From the NCBI RefSeq assembly GCF_000801105.2, contig NC_079517.1:22577579-22641578 (forward strand): 64,000 nucleotides of DNA. The letters run 5' to 3'. Positions 11,403 to 23,084 of the stretch are shown here, in pieces (within the stretch, counting starts at the first letter, position 1; every line of letters starts with the position of its first letter). The notes beneath the pieces are model-generated. The model was not told the DNA's origin, did not search any database, and worked only from the letters and a program-made list of their open reading frames with translations. The DNA comes from Raphanus sativus (taxonomy: Eukaryota; Streptophyta; Magnoliopsida; Brassicales; Brassicaceae). The position numbers were made by a program, and so were the translations under genes.

Positions 11403-12922
11403 TGATGCTAGGAGTTTCAAGGCTCCTAAGACAAATGTTGTAATATGAGTGAAATGTCGAACCAATTCCAAGGGATTCAAAGCACCAAGAATGCAAGTAC
11501 TTCCTTAATCTAAGTGCAATCGATGATTTGATGATTTCTAAAACCTAGAATGCAATAACTAAACAAATAAAACAGTAAATCAACGAACTTTCTTTTATGA
11601 GAAAGGGGAATTCATGGGTATAGGAATTTAGACATTGGGTGATCAAGCTTAGAACTAAGGATGGCTACAATCAATCAAACTAATCAACCTTAAGCTTAGA
11701 CACTATCCTAAACAAACTCTATGTCTAGATGAATGCTCATTTGCTAACATACTTCAGACATCAAATGTCTTTGGCTGAGTAATATAAAAGCAATCATTAA
11801 CAACAAGTCTATTGGCTATCTTAACACCCTTAACAACAAATGTCTTTGGTAAAGTGTGTTAAGAGCTTAGGAGAGTTGACTCAGACATATCATCGAACAC
11901 CTTGTGGGTGGGAGATGTCTAAAGATCAACTTTTGAGAGGCCAACTCAACAGATGCATTATGAATACTCTCCTAGGCAAGGAATAAGGTTTGATTTATAC
12001 TAAAACATCCTAGAACTAACTTAATCACCCTAAATCTTCCTAACCCATGAATTCAAAGGTGGATTACTCACTAATGTTCATGATCATTCTTAAACCCATG
12101 TTGAGTTTCAGATTGATCATAAACAGAGATAAAATAACAGAAATCAACAAGAAATAAAATAAGAACAAGAGAATCAATGATCCAAAAGATGAAATCTCCA
12201 ATAGTTTTTGATGTTTACCAAGTGTAAAAAGATAGATTAGCCTCTGGTGGCTTACACAATACTTAAACTTAGGTTTTAGAACAGAAAAACGTGCATACAA
12301 ATGACTAAAATGCCCCTGAGAAATGTTTAAGTTCGAGATGAAACGGGCTCGGAGCGACCAGGAAGGGTCGCTCCACACGGCCGCTGCAAATGAGACGAGC
12401 GAGCTGGTCCCCTCGCTGGCTCGGGGTCGCTCCAGGGGACGAGGCGCAGCGGGTGGAGAGAGCCGCTCCGGTTGGTCGCTGCTGGTAAGACGAGCGAGCA
12501 GCACGGGCCGCTGAGGCGGGGTCGCTCCAAGGGGCGAGGTGCAGCGAGCGGGTGGAGTCGCTCCGCATGGTCGCTGCAAAGAAGACGAGCGACTGGCTCG
12601 ACTCGCTGAGGTGAAGCCGCTCCAGGATGATGAAGACGCAGCGGGTGGTGGGAGTCGCTGGGGTGAGGCCGCTCCAGGTCATGAGGTCGGAGCGACTGAC
12701 GGGACCCGCTGCACTGAGGTCGCTGTGGCTTTAGTCGTCTCTAAGTCACTCCTTTTGCCTCTTTTGAGTCCCCAATGCATCCCAAATGATCCATGTGGTA
12801 CTCCAACACCTGATAAAGACTTATGTATGCAAAATGCAATCTAAACATGCCTAAAACCTAATCTAGATGATCAAAATGCATGCGAATATGAAGATGAAAC
12901 AATGGAAATTTGCAAGACATCA
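11403..12922 (-). repeat. Athila 3' LTR
   Basis: 1520-bp terminal repeat, nearly identical to 23085-24604. It starts TGATGCTAGGAG and ends GACATCA on the plus strand. The part at 12340-12735 is a GC-rich island full of GTCGCT and its complement AGCGAC. Because the element is on the minus strand this copy is the 3' LTR, and its polypurine tract lies just to its right. Confidence 0.95.
12340..12735. repeat. GTCGCT/AGCGAC-rich island in the LTR
   Basis: Within otherwise AT-rich DNA this block repeats GTCGCTCC, GAGCGAC, GACGAGCGA and CCGCTCC in irregular order. Short open frames on both strands here come only from the GC-rich composition. The same hexamers recur in the other LTR (about 24020-24420) and in the internal spacer at 16965-17205. 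Confidence 0.8.
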
Positions 12923-12933
12923 ACTCCCCCAAA
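12923..12933 (-). other. Athila polypurine tract
   Basis: On the minus strand TTTGGGGGAGT directly abuts the 3' LTR, the position where second-strand synthesis is primed. Confidence 0.75.
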
Positions 12934-14414
12934 CTTGTCCTTTACTTGTCCTCAAGTGAACTTTCTAGGACTCATAGGGGAAGAGGTTTGAAAGTGGGAG
13001 CTCATAGCCAAGAGAAACACACAAGCACTCGCTTCAACATAAGAATTCAGCACAAGCACACTCTCCTTTATTATCCTCTAGCTTCTTTAGGCCTATCTTA
13101 ACTCAACATTATTCATTCACACATTCAGCTTAGCCAACTCTCACATTCATTAAGCAATACAACAAGTGAGCTCTATGCAAATGGTCAATTGGTCCAAGTC
13201 ATTTGGGTAAGGGAAGGCTTTTTGTTCTAGTGATCAAGGGGTTCAAAGCTCATTATCTTCAAGGGGGTTCGCTCTCAAAACAAGTAGCCTTGACATTGCA
13301 CATAATATATCTAAGAAAGGGATCAACTAATGCATACAATGCTCAATCCTCATTGTTCTACCCTTTTTCAAACATACAAGTGACTCAATTATTCCCAAAG
13401 TTACACCCCACTCACATCTCTCACCCAAAAATTTCAAGAACAAAACCACAAACTCTTCAATCAAGGGAAATATCTAAACTCTTAAAACACAACCTCTTAG
13501 CTCATTCACACTTTGCTAGCCCCCTTTCTTTATTCTTCTCTTTTTTTTTTATTTATTTTTTTTTTTTATTTTGCTGCTTTCTTATTATTTTTTTTTATTT
13601 TGGGGGCCAAGACTTTCACAATTTGAGCTAGAGGTTTTATACAATTCCCAAAGAGACAGTTAAGCACAAGAGTTCAATCGTTTTCTTTCAACCTTCAAAA
13701 TCCAAGTCAAACTTCTCAACACTCACCTCCCCACCTATAGCTAGACAATAGTGTAATCTAGCAAGAATGAAGACTGAGCATTGTCGTTCCCAATACTCTC
13801 AAGATTATGCACATGTAAGACTTTCCGAAAAAGGCTTCACTCAATCAATCAAATGAAGGCTTAAAAGGAGGAGAGGGTTTTAGGGAGTGGACTGCCACTA
13901 GAGATCGTCAAAAAGATTGGCATAAAAGGCGCGACAACTCTAGTGTGTATATCCATGACTTAGCACACAAGAGACCATAAGCAAGAAGTTAAGTTCATTC
14001 AGTTCATTTAAAGTTGTAGTTGGCTTAAGAGATTGAGTTTCAGGGAGAGTTTTCAAGGCACGAAACTTACAAGGTTTTCGAGAGAGGCGCATGAACTAAG
14101 CAAGGCTAGACAGTGCTCTCTACAAGGCATTTTAAATCATTGCTCCCAATGCAAATGAATGCAACCTATATGCTCTAGACTCTCCTAAAAGTGCAAATGA
14201 TGCAAACTAAATGATTATTATTTTTTTTTTTTATGCAAATAGATATGTACAATGCATGGACTCAATGCAAGACCATCAAAGCAAACATGATTAAATACTT
14301 GGTACCTCCCCCAAACTTAAGTCACACAGTCTCTGTGTTATTAAGCTGAGAGAGATACCGAAAATAAATCCTAAGAAAAGCTAGTATATACAAGAGAAGG
14401 TGACAGAGTACCTC
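12934..14414 (-). other. Athila 3' non-coding region
   Basis: About 1.5 kb between the third ORF and the polypurine tract has no ORF with family features. It includes T-rich runs at 13525-13600 and near 14217-14232. Long non-coding 3' regions are usual in Athila elements. Confidence 0.7.
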
Positions 14415-16279
14415 CTATCGGTAGCGAGTAGAGCCAGATGGCTCGTACTCATCGGTGTCAGGTGGAAACGTGGTGTAGTAGCCGCCTGGCATGGTGCTGT
14501 GCTCCTCAAATCGTGGCTGGCTAGAGATCTCTTCGATCTCGATCTCCTCCTCAGAATCAGCAAGGGAGGGTGATTTGTTGCCCGAGGAAGAGGGGAGGAT
14601 CGGTGGATTTCTCCAGCGACGCTGCTGCTGCCTTTCAGTGAGGGGGAAACCAAGGGCTGAGGGGTTTGGTGGAGGCTGGGGTACAGGGTCGTCTGGGAAC
14701 TCGAAGTCCGCTCTGCTACATCCCGCAAAACCTCCCCTAGTCAAGACATCAGCTATCTTTCTCAAGATCTTGGATGTTGACTTCGCTTTCCTCTTCGCAG
14801 TCTTGCTCATTTCCTTACACTTCTTCTTGAGCTTCTCAATCGTCCTATCCTGAGCCTTGTTCCATCTCTGGAGCCTACTGATATGATCGTGGGCGTCGCG
14901 AAGGGCACCAGGGGGAAGGGTTCCGGAGTATGGTGTGAAAGTGTAGCGACGCTGCCCATAGACTGGCTCAGCGTCCTCATCTTCCACTGGTTCAGCTTCT
15001 GGCATAGCTCTCCCAATAGTCTCTTCTGCTTCCGTGCAAGGGCCGATGGGATCAAGGGACCCATGCTCACCAAGGAAAGCACCCGTAGGAATGATGAAGC
15101 TGACACCGCAGGGCCCATTTAGGTTTGTCAGCTCTCTGTTTGGGAGAACTACCTCGGCCTTTTTGCCCTTGATCTTGTAGTAGTATACGTAGTCACCCTT
15201 GTATCTCCCACTAAAGTAAGTGGCTTGCCTCAAGTAAGGAGCATCCAAGAAGATCGGTGCTGTCGCGTCGTTTCCCAACGAGATACCCTTGAACTCAAGT
15301 AAGGGAGTGATCAAACTTCCAATCCCAATCTTTGGTGAGGAGTCACCGGTGGTCCAAGCCCAATCTCTGTAGTGCCGAAGATGTCCCACAAAGAACCTGG
15401 CCCATCCAACCTCTGAGTAGAGCTCCATGGAGAAAGGGAGCTGCGCGTGTGTGGCGTAGGGCTGAATGGCTGGGAAGAACAAGTACATGTCTTCATCCGT
15501 GATGGTGCCAACTTCCTTTCGTGGGTAGAAGATATGGACAAGTAGCCTGTGTAGGTAACGCACTGAGGGATGCCTGATGTGAGAGTTCTTGTCCTTTCCA
15601 GTAGAGCGTTCGTTACCACTGATCAGCTTCCAGAGCTTCTGGGGGAGGTTGTCGGTTTTCTCAGGAAAAGAGTACTGCAAATCTGGAAAACCCATCACTC
15701 TCTCGATTTCTTTGAAGCTCATGGTGTAGCTTCTCCCATGCACTGTGAATGCGATCTTTCCCCATCCTTCCCTTGCGTGCTTGGTTTTGTGAACAGTGAC
15801 GAATAGGGAGGAGAGGAACTGGCATGAAACATCTTTGTAGAGAGGATATGCCATGGTGGAAAGCTTGGGCATCCTCAAATGAACCAGCATTGCCTCGATA
15901 TCAGCTTCGAGACCCAGCTGTCGCAGTAACTGGATGTCTGCAAACCTCGTTGGCATCCAAGTCATCTCATTCTTCAGAACGTCATAGAGTTCCTCAACAG
16001 TTGGCTTCTTTTCTCTGTCTCTTTCAACCACAACTCCTTTTCCCTTAGATGTTTTAGCTTTCTTTGCTGGAGCAGGTTCATCTGCACTTTCATAATCGCT
16101 CTCTTCAATCTCAGGAACTGCTACACTCTTTCCCGCTCTCTTCTCCGCTGCCAACTTTTTCTTTTCAGCGGCTGTAGCTTGTCTCTGTGTCAGCTGTATT
16201 GCCGAGCCAGATGCGGGTGCTTTCCCTCTAGCGGCTTGTTCCTTAATCTCCTTCGCCGTCTTGCTTGTCTTAGTCATTG
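14415..16279 (-). CDS. ATHILA ORF-1-type protein in the env position
   Basis: An open frame on the minus strand downstream of pol. I place the start at the ATG at 16279 (MTKTSKTAKEIKEQAARG), giving about 620 residues; the frame stays open up to 16343 but that extension reads through a likely splice acceptor. After a Lys/Ala-rich N-terminus the core (from about residue 95) contains MTWMPTRFADIQLLRQLG, GREGWGK-like sequence and GFPDLQYSFPEKTDNLP, which I recognise as the ATHILA ORF-1 family (Pfam PF03078, from memory). A basic coiled-coil segment follows (about residues 455-510), then a Pro/Ser/Glu-rich tail. Athila elements carry an extra ORF in this place, often called env-like, but I see no convincing transmembrane segment. 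TTCAG just upstream of the ATG could be the acceptor of a spliced subgenomic RNA. Confidence 0.8.
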
Positions 16280-16343
16280 TACCTGAACACAAGACAAACT
16301 TGGAGAGGAGTAAGTTGAATGAAGCAAGAATCACACTTTTCAA

Positions 16344-17212
16344 AATCTCAATAGATGAAAGTCAAGATGAACAAAGTGATTCTAGAGTCAAAAGAGCTTC
16401 AGTTCAAACTTCTAAACAACTTATCAAGCAAACCCAACCACAAACACAATCAATTAGGACCCAATTCGAAAATCCCAAAATCCATGAACCCTAATTTGCA
16501 AAAGTTCAATTTCAACTCAATTTCACCATGGAATCAAGAACCCAAGTTAATATATAAGCTTTCCCTAGTCTATTTCACCACAATCAAGCAAGAAAAAGCC
16601 CAAATTTTGATTTTGAAAATCTAGGGTTCATGGACTTACGAAATTGGTTTCAAGAACACAATACCTTGCTTTGGATGGATGGAAAAGGTGAATAGGTGTG
16701 GGGAATTAGACTACAGGGGCGAAAGCTTGGATGTGAGTGAAAGAATGAAGTGATTTGGTGAAGATTTGAGTGAGATATGGGATTTGGAGTGGTGAGAGCT
16801 TGAGAGAGTTTGTGAATTTGGTGAGGGATGAGAGTGAGAGAGAAGATGTCGTGGGGGAGGGTTGGGTAGGTCTAGGGTCGGGTGGTCCGGTTAGGGTGGG
16901 TAGGATCGGTTCAATTGGAGTGAACCGGCATCAAAATTAGAAAACTTACCTGAACCGGAGGCCACAGCGACCGACCAGACCCGCTCCGTCAGGTCGCTCC
17001 GGAAAAGACGAGCGACCGCCTCGAGTCGCTGGATGGGAGTCGCTGCGGGCTGGAGCGCTGGAGCGGCTGGAGCGACCCGCTGGGAGCATCGCTGCTGATG
17101 CTCGAAAATAACGAGCGACCGGCCCTAGTCGCTGGGGGTGAGTCGCTGCGGGCTGGAGCGGCCAGTGCTACCCGCTGCCCCTTGGTCGCTCTGCACCTGC
17201 GACACTGTTCAC

Positions 17213-17244
<32 letters not shown>

Positions 17245-17368
17245 CAAAACAAGATGAAAAAAATATTGAAAACAAGTTTAGAAATGCAATATATGCAAGG
17301 ATAGACATGGGACTTCCTCCCAAGTGAGCTTGTTTAAAGTCTCTAGCTTGACTTTACCTCCTTCGGGG
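16344..17368 (-). other. Athila spacer between pol and the third ORF
   Basis: Non-coding. It contains the GC-rich GTCGCT block (16965-17205), a long T run on the plus strand (about 17212-17239) that is poly(A) on the element's coding strand, and an AT-rich leader for the third ORF. Confidence 0.7.
16965..17205. repeat. Internal GTCGCT/AGCGAC-rich block
   Basis: The same hexamer-rich composition as the LTR island: repeated GAGTCGCTG, GACGAGCGACC, GCGGGCTGGAGCG. Longer sub-repeats such as gtcgctgcgggctggagcg occur twice. It lies directly after the poly(A)-like run that follows pol. Confidence 0.75.
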
Positions 17369-20300
17369 TTAGGCCGGGGTGGGATCAGAAAGTGGAGTTG
17401 AGACTCCATCTTCCTTTGGTGCTGTGGCCATGTAGAGCTTAACTCTTTGCCCGTTGACTGTGAAGTCTCTTCCATCAGTACCCCACAAAACAATAGCCCC
17501 ATAAGGTCTGATCTCCTTGATCTTGAATGGACCGGACCACCTTGACTTGAGCTTTCCTGGGAACAACTTCAGCCTAGAGTTGTAAAGAAGAACTTGGTCT
17601 CCTTCCTTGAACTCTCTTTTCAGAATGCTCTTGTCATGGAAGGCTTTGGTCTTTTCCTTGTAGATCCTTGAATTCTCAAAAGCATCCATCCTTATCTCAT
17701 CAAGTTCATGGAGCTGAAAAAGTCTCTTTTCCTTGGCACTCTTGATGTCAAAGTTCAGCAACTTCACTGCCCATAGTGCCTTGTACTCAAGCTCCACTGG
17801 CAGATGACAAGACTTCCCATAGACAAGGTTGAAAGGTGTGGTTCCCAAGGGTGTCTTGTAAGCTGTCCTATAAGCCCAAAGTGCATCATCAAGTTTAGTA
17901 GACCAATCCTTCCTTGTAATCCCCACAATCTTCTCCAAAATGGACTTGATCTCTCTGTTAGAAACCTCAACCTGACCACTTGTCTGAGGATGGTAAGGAG
18001 TTGCTACCTTGTGCTTCACACCCTTCTTCTTGAGAAGCCCTTCAATCAGTTTGTTAATGAAGTGGGAGCCTCCATCACTGATCACAACCCTTGGGACTCC
18101 AAACCTTGGAAAGATGACACTCTTGAACATCTTGGTTACCACCTTGGCATCATTGGTGGGACTTGCTATGGCTTCCACCCATTTTGAAACATAATCAACA
18201 GCCACAAGGATGTATTTGTTGCCATGAGATGATGGGAATGGTCCCATGAAGTCAATACCCCACACGTCAAACACTTCAACTTCAAGGATGGGATTCTGAG
18301 GCATCTCATTCCTCTTGGTAATGTTTCCTCTTCTTTGGCATGAATCACACCTCAAAACAAAATCTTGTGTATCCTTGAACATGTGTGGCCACCAGAATCC
18401 TGCTTGTAGCACTTTTGCAACAGTCTTGAAGGTGGCAAAGTGACCTCCATAAGATGATCCATGACAGTGTGTAAGGATCCCTTCAACTTCTTCATTGGCA
18501 ACCACTCTTCTGTAGAGCTGATCCTTGCAGAGAATGTAGAGGTAAGGCTCGTCCCAATAGTATCTCTTCACATCCTTGAAGAACTTCTTCTTGGCATAGC
18601 CCACAAGATTCAAAGGTTCTTTTCCTGTGGCTAAGTAGTTCACCAAATCAGCATACCAAGGTTCCTTCTCTTCAGTAGCTTTAACCTCTTCAAGCTTTCT
18701 ACCAGTCTCACAAGCTGCCATCACTGCTCCAATAGCCATGATCTGCTCTTCTGGAAGTCCCTCATCAATAGGAACACCACATTCTATTTTCAGTCTAGAC
18801 AAGTGATCAGCTACACCATTTTCAACTCCAGGCTTGTCTCTAATCTCCAAATCAAACTCTTGGAGCAAAAGGATCCATCTCAGAAGCCTCGGTTTTGCAT
18901 CCTTCTTGGCCAAAAGGTGTCTCAAAGCTGCATGATCTGTGTAGACAATGACTTTAGACCCCACCAAATAGCTCCTGAACTTCTCAAATGCAAATACAAT
19001 GGCTAGCATCTCCTTCTCTGTTGTGGCATACTTCATCTGAGCATCATTCAAGGTTTGGCTCGCATAGTAGATCACATGAGTCTTGCCATCTTTCTTCTGG
19101 CCCAAAACAGCTCCCACAGCATAGTCACTAGCATCACACATGATCTCAAAGGGTAGACTCCAATCTGGTGGCTGGACAATGGGAGCATTTACAAGCTCAT
19201 TCTTCAACTTCTTGAAAGCTTCTAGACATTCCTTACCAAAGAGAAAGATCTCTTCCTTGCATAACAGTCTAGTGAGTGGCCTGGCGATCTTGGAGAAGTC
19301 CTGAATGAACCTTCTATAGAAACCAGCATGCCCCAAGAAGCTCCTGATGTCTTTCACTGTCTTTGGTGGAGCCAAACTGACCATCACATCAATCTTTGCT
19401 TTGTCCACCTCAATCCCCTTCTCTGATATCTTGTGTCCAAGAACAATTCCTTCCTTAACCATGAAGTGACACTTCTCCCAGTTGAGCACAAGGTTGGTGT
19501 CTTCACATCTCTGTAGGACCCTGCACAAATTAGACAAACAAGCAGAAAACGAAGATCCGTAGACAGAGAAGTCATCCATAAACACCTCCACAACATCTTC
19601 AATAAGATCAGAGAAAATCGACATCATGCACCTTTGAAAGGTGGCTGGAGCATTGCACAGCCCAAATGGCATCCTTCGATAAGCAAAGGTACCATAGGGG
19701 CATGTGAATGTCGTTTTCTCTTGATCATTGGGATGTATGGGTATTTGGAAGAACCCTGAATACCCGTCAAGAAAACAATAGAATGGATGATTTGCAAGTC
19801 TCTCAAGCATCTGATCAATAAATGGCAATGGAAAATGATCCTTTCTAGATGCAGAGTTCAGTTTTCGGTAATCAATGCACATTCTATGTCCTGTGATGGT
19901 TCTTGTGGGTATTAGTTCATCCTTATCATTTTTCACCACAGTGATCCCACCCTTCTTTGGAACCACATGCACAGGAGATACCCATTTAGAATCTGAAATA
20001 GGGTAAATCACACCAGCATCTAAGAGTTTAAGAATCTCCTTCTTTACAACATCCTTCAGGTTAGGATTTAACCTTCTTTGATGCTCGATAGAAGTCATTG
20101 ATTCATCCTCAAGATGTATCCTATGCATGCACAAAGTGGGTGAGATCCCTTTGATATCATCAAGGGAGTAACCTATTGCTTTTCTAAACCTTTTAAGTGT
20201 TTTCAAAAGTTCAGCAAGCTCAGGTTCAGTAAGTTCACTACTCACAATGACAGGATAGGTCTCATTAGGGCCAAGGAATGCATACCTTACACCATGGGGG

Positions 20301-21718
20301 AGTGGTTTGAGCTCCACCTTGGGTGCCTTAAGCTCGCTCCAGTCATCTTGCTGGGTGTTCTCTTGTTGAGTCACTGAAGCTACTTGATGGACCACTTGTG
20401 GCAGCTCTTCGTACTGATCCTTACTCTCAAACCCCTTGTGTGAATCCAGCATCATCCCATAGGCTGTACTCTCCAGGTTCTCAATCACTTCAGCCCCTTT
20501 CTCCACTGTCAAAGCCAGCTGTAGAGGATCTTCTAGAGACAGCTCTTCAAGGAGTTCATCAGCCAGAGCATCCATCTCTTCAATGTAGAAGATTTGCCCT
20601 TGCACAGTTGGTTTCTTCATAACCTCCTTGATGTCAAAGTGGAGAATGTGCCTTTTACCCAAGTGGAGATCAATCTTGCCTTCTTTCACATTCACAATAG
20701 CTCCAGCTGTAGCTAAGAAAGGTCTCCCAAGGATTAAGGGATCTTGAGCTTCTTCACCCATCTCAAGTACCACAAAATCTGTAGGGATTTCACAGTTTCC
20801 GACCATAAGAGGGAGGTCTTCCAAGATGCCAACAGGGTACTTCACTGAACGATCAGCCAACACCAATGAGAGTCTACACTTCTTGTACTGAGTGAAACCA
20901 AGCTTCTTTGCAACTGACAAAGGCATCAAGCTGACACTAGCTCCCAAATCGCAGAGACATCTCTCAAAAACCATAGGTCCAAGAGCACAAGGCAGTGTGA
21001 AGCATCCTGGGTCCTCTAGTTTCTTTGGAACATCAAGTCTCTGAATGATGGCATTACACTCATGAGTGAGAATCATCATACCCTGCATCTCCTTCTTCTT
21101 TGCAGCTACAGCATCTTTTAGGAACTTGCTGTATTGAGGAACCAGCATGAAAGCATCAATGATGGGCATTGTGATCTGAACTTCACTCATCTGCTTCTCA
21201 AACAGGGCTTTGTACTTCTCCAGCAGCTGCTTCTTGAACCTTCCAGGGAATGGAAGTTTGGGCTCATAAGGAGGGGGAACAAAAGGATTCTCAGTTGCTG
21301 GAGCAGCAGCTTGACCATCTTTCACTGTTTGCTTCTCTTCTCCCACCTTTCCTTTGCCTTTGGCTTCCACAATCTTCTCTAAGATCTCATCATTGATCTT
21401 CTCATCCACAATCACAACCTCATCATCAATGTTGATGGCTACCCCCCCACCTTGTTTCTCAGCATCCTTGGTGAGAGTTGGAGGAGGCAACTGCTTGCCA
21501 CTCCTAAGGGTAACAGCCTTCATTGTTTCCTTGGGGTTTTGCTCAGGTTTTCCAGGTAGAGAACCTTGCTGGCGGTTTTGGTGAGTAGTCAAGGAAGCAA
21601 ACTGGTTCTCCAAGGCCTTGAACTTGTTGTTGAGCTCATTGTAGCTACCATCAATCTTGTTGTGGAGATTCTTGAGTTCATAGCCAACATGCTTTTCACT
21701 TCTAGTTTGAGACTCCAA
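17369..21718 (-). CDS. Athila pol polyprotein
   Basis: A 1449-codon open frame that begins in frame with sequence upstream (first codon shown is TTG, so no separate start is implied). It carries the Athila linker [15 protein letters not shown] (near residue 65). The aspartic protease motif is [15 protein letters not shown] (near 255). Reverse transcriptase follows with MCIDYRKLN (about 612) and the active-site [10 protein letters not shown] (about 716), then RNase H with [10 protein letters not shown] (about 860). Integrase has its zinc-binding [10 protein letters not shown]...CDSCQ (about 1085-1120) and a core with D in GIDFMGPF, D in ISDGGSHF and E in [10 protein letters not shown]. All key residues seem present and no stop interrupts the frame. 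The normal Athila gag-pol frame is continuous, so this ORF probably became separate from gag through a small indel. Confidence 0.95.
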   Translation of the reverse strand: MESQTRSEKHVGYELKNLHNKIDGSYNELNNKFKALENQFASLTTHQNRQQGSLPGKPEQNPKETMKAVTLRSGKQLPPPTLTKDAEKQGGGVAINIDDEVVIVDEKINDEILEKIVEAKGKGKVGEEKQTVKDGQAAAPATENPFVPPPYEPKLPFPGRFKKQLLEKYKALFEKQMSEVQITMPIIDAFMLVPQYSKFLKDAVAAKKKEMQGMMILTHECNAIIQRLDVPKKLEDPGCFTLPCALGPMVFERCLCDLGASVSLMPLSVAKKLGFTQYKKCRLSLVLADRSVKYPVGILEDLPLMVGNCEIPTDFVVLEMGEEAQDPLILGRPFLATAGAIVNVKEGKIDLHLGKRHILHFDIKEVMKKPTVQGQIFYIEEMDALADELLEELSLEDPLQLALTVEKGAEVIENLESTAYGMMLDSHKGFESKDQYEELPQVVHQVASVTQQENTQQDDWSELKAPKVELKPLPHGVRYAFLGPNETYPVIVSSELTEPELAELLKTLKRFRKAIGYSLDDIKGISPTLCMHRIHLEDESMTSIEHQRRLNPNLKDVVKKEILKLLDAGVIYPISDSKWVSPVHVVPKKGGITVVKNDKDELIPTRTITGHRMCIDYRKLNSASRKDHFPLPFIDQMLERLANHPFYCFLDGYSGFFQIPIHPNDQEKTTFTCPYGTFAYRRMPFGLCNAPATFQRCMMSIFSDLIEDVVEVFMDDFSVYGSSFSACLSNLCRVLQRCEDTNLVLNWEKCHFMVKEGIVLGHKISEKGIEVDKAKIDVMVSLAPPKTVKDIRSFLGHAGFYRRFIQDFSKIARPLTRLLCKEEIFLFGKECLEAFKKLKNELVNAPIVQPPDWSLPFEIMCDASDYAVGAVLGQKKDGKTHVIYYASQTLNDAQMKYATTEKEMLAIVFAFEKFRSYLVGSKVIVYTDHAALRHLLAKKDAKPRLLRWILLLQEFDLEIRDKPGVENGVADHLSRLKIECGVPIDEGLPEEQIMAIGAVMAACETGRKLEEVKATEEKEPWYADLVNYLATGKEPLNLVGYAKKKFFKDVKRYYWDEPYLYILCKDQLYRRVVANEEVEGILTHCHGSSYGGHFATFKTVAKVLQAGFWWPHMFKDTQDFVLRCDSCQRRGNITKRNEMPQNPILEVEVFDVWGIDFMGPFPSSHGNKYILVAVDYVSKWVEAIASPTNDAKVVTKMFKSVIFPRFGVPRVVISDGGSHFINKLIEGLLKKKGVKHKVATPYHPQTSGQVEVSNREIKSILEKIVGITRKDWSTKLDDALWAYRTAYKTPLGTTPFNLVYGKSCHLPVELEYKALWAVKLLNFDIKSAKEKRLFQLHELDEIRMDAFENSRIYKEKTKAFHDKSILKREFKEGDQVLLYNSRLKLFPGKLKSRWSGPFKIKEIRPYGAIVLWGTDGRDFTVNGQRVKLYMATAPKEDGVSTPLSDPTPA

Positions 21719-21726
21719 GATTTGTT

Positions 21727-22956
21727 TCAGTAGAATATCTGTGCTGCTGGCTGGAGGAGCAGAACTAGAAGGATGAGCTTGCTGCTGAGAAGATGGTTTC
21801 CTTTGTTGGGAAAACCAGGAGGAGGATTCTGCTGAGGCTGAGAGTTGCCTTGCTGGTTGCTCCTAGGCTGGTAACCATTCTGCTGGTTGTTTGGGTAAGA
21901 TCGCTGTTGGTAGTTGTTGTACTGAAAATTGGGCTCCTTCTTGTACCAACTGCCATTGTTGTTGATGAAACACAGTTCTTCTTGACCCTCTAAACCATCA
22001 ACTTCATTAGCACCAGGAGGTGCTTCTTGTGCTGGGTTACCAACGAAGTTCAGCTGCTCTTGTGTAGCCTTATCAGCAATCAGAATGTCGATCTTATCCT
22101 GCAAAGCCTTTAACTCTTTCCTCGTCTGCTTATCATCAGTTCTATCTCCTCTGTCATGGTCTCCACTGTAGACTGCGTCACTCTTCACCATGTTGTCAAC
22201 CAGCTCCTCTGCATCTGCTTCAGTTCTCCCCAAGAAGAACCCATTACTTGCAGTATCCAATCTGGATCTGTACTTAGGAAGTGCACCCCTGTAGAAGGTG
22301 CTCAGCAAGCTCTCTTTGGAGAAACCATGGTGTGGACACTGAGCTTGGTAGCCCTTGAATCTCTCCCAAGCTTCACTGAAGCCTTCCAAGTTCTTCTGCT
22401 GGAAACTGGATATCTCGTTTCTTAGCTTAGCAGTTCTTGAAGTAGAGAAGAACTTCTCCAAGAATGCTCTCTTGCAGTCATCCCAGGTGGTGATGGAGTC
22501 GCTAGGTAGAGACTTCTCCCACTGACGTGCCTTATCTCCCAGAGAGAAAGGGAATAGCTTGAGTTTGAAGGCATCCTCGGACACACCATTGGTCTTTGAC
22601 AAACCACAGTAGCTGTCAAACTTGTCCAAGTGATCAAATGGGTCTTCTACAGCCAAGCCATGATACTTGTTGTTCTCGATCACGTTGAGGAGTCCTGGTT
22701 TGACCTCAAAGTTGTTAGCCTCCACAGCTGGGGCTCTGATGCCAAGCCTATGACCATTGATGTTGGGACGGTCATAGGTACCAATCGGTCGAGCAGGTCG
22801 CGGAGGGTGCTGAGGGTTAACCCCTTGACCGTTTGCAGGTGGATCCATATCGATGTCCTGCTGAGCTCTTCTCTGTCTCGATATACCCCTTTCAAGTGCT
22901 CTGATGTCAGGTACAAGTGGAACTAGGTCTGATGTGCCCTTGCTCCTCAAGTTCAT
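21727..22956 (-). CDS. Athila gag
   Basis: The start at 22956 ([14 protein letters not shown]) gives about 409 residues; the frame is open a further 90 bases upstream but that part overlaps a splice-acceptor-like TTTCAG just before this ATG. The capsid core includes [37 protein letters not shown] and [20 protein letters not shown], typical of retrotransposon gag (PF03732 type). The C-terminal part is rich in Gln/Asn and Pro. In the last 30 codons the frame turns hydrophobic and stops, whereas the next frame continues with pol-like sequence, so the natural C-terminus has been lost to a frame change near 21808-21816. Confidence 0.9.
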   Translation of the reverse strand: MNLRSKGTSDLVPLVPDIRALERGISRQRRAQQDIDMDPPANGQGVNPQHPPRPARPIGTYDRPNINGHRLGIRAPAVEANNFEVKPGLLNVIENNKYHGLAVEDPFDHLDKFDSYCGLSKTNGVSEDAFKLKLFPFSLGDKARQWEKSLPSDSITTWDDCKRAFLEKFFSTSRTAKLRNEISSFQQKNLEGFSEAWERFKGYQAQCPHHGFSKESLLSTFYRGALPKYRSRLDTASNGFFLGRTEADAEELVDNMVKSDAVYSGDHDRGDRTDDKQTRKELKALQDKIDILIADKATQEQLNFVGNPAQEAPPGANEVDGLEGQEELCFINNNGSWYKKEPNFQYNNYQQRSYPNNQQNGYQPRSNQQGNSQPQQNPPPGFPNKGNHLLSSKLILLVLLLQPAAQIFY

Positions 22957-23067
22957 ACACCTGAAATTAAAAGAGGGATGAAAATGTAGAATCAGTAAAC
23001 AGAAAAAGAAAAATGACTTAGTCTCAAATAAGTGACTAAATCTCAATGTTTAAATCAACTCGGAATT

Positions 23068-23081
23068 TGGCAACGGCGCCA
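23068..23081 (-). other. Athila primer binding site (tRNA-Asp type)
   Basis: On the minus strand TGGCGCCGTTGCCA lies three bases inside the 5' LTR. It is complementary to the 3' end of plant tRNA-Asp(GUC) as I remember it (GGCAACGGCGCCA), the primer used by Athila/Tat elements. Confidence 0.85.
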
Positions 23082-23084
23082 ATT

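Noticed and set aside
12064..12844. Several overlapping open frames on both strands in the LTR, repeated near 23950-24526
   Set aside because: They arise from the GC-rich GTCGCT island, occur in both LTRs, and have no family motif.
14381..15806. Open frames opposite or offset to the ATHILA-type ORF
   Set aside because: Shadows of the real minus-strand ORF.
16280..16343. Hydrophobic N-terminal extension of the third Athila ORF, possible signal peptide
   Set aside because: It lies upstream of a likely splice acceptor directly before a better ATG; the extension is probably leader sequence read by chance.
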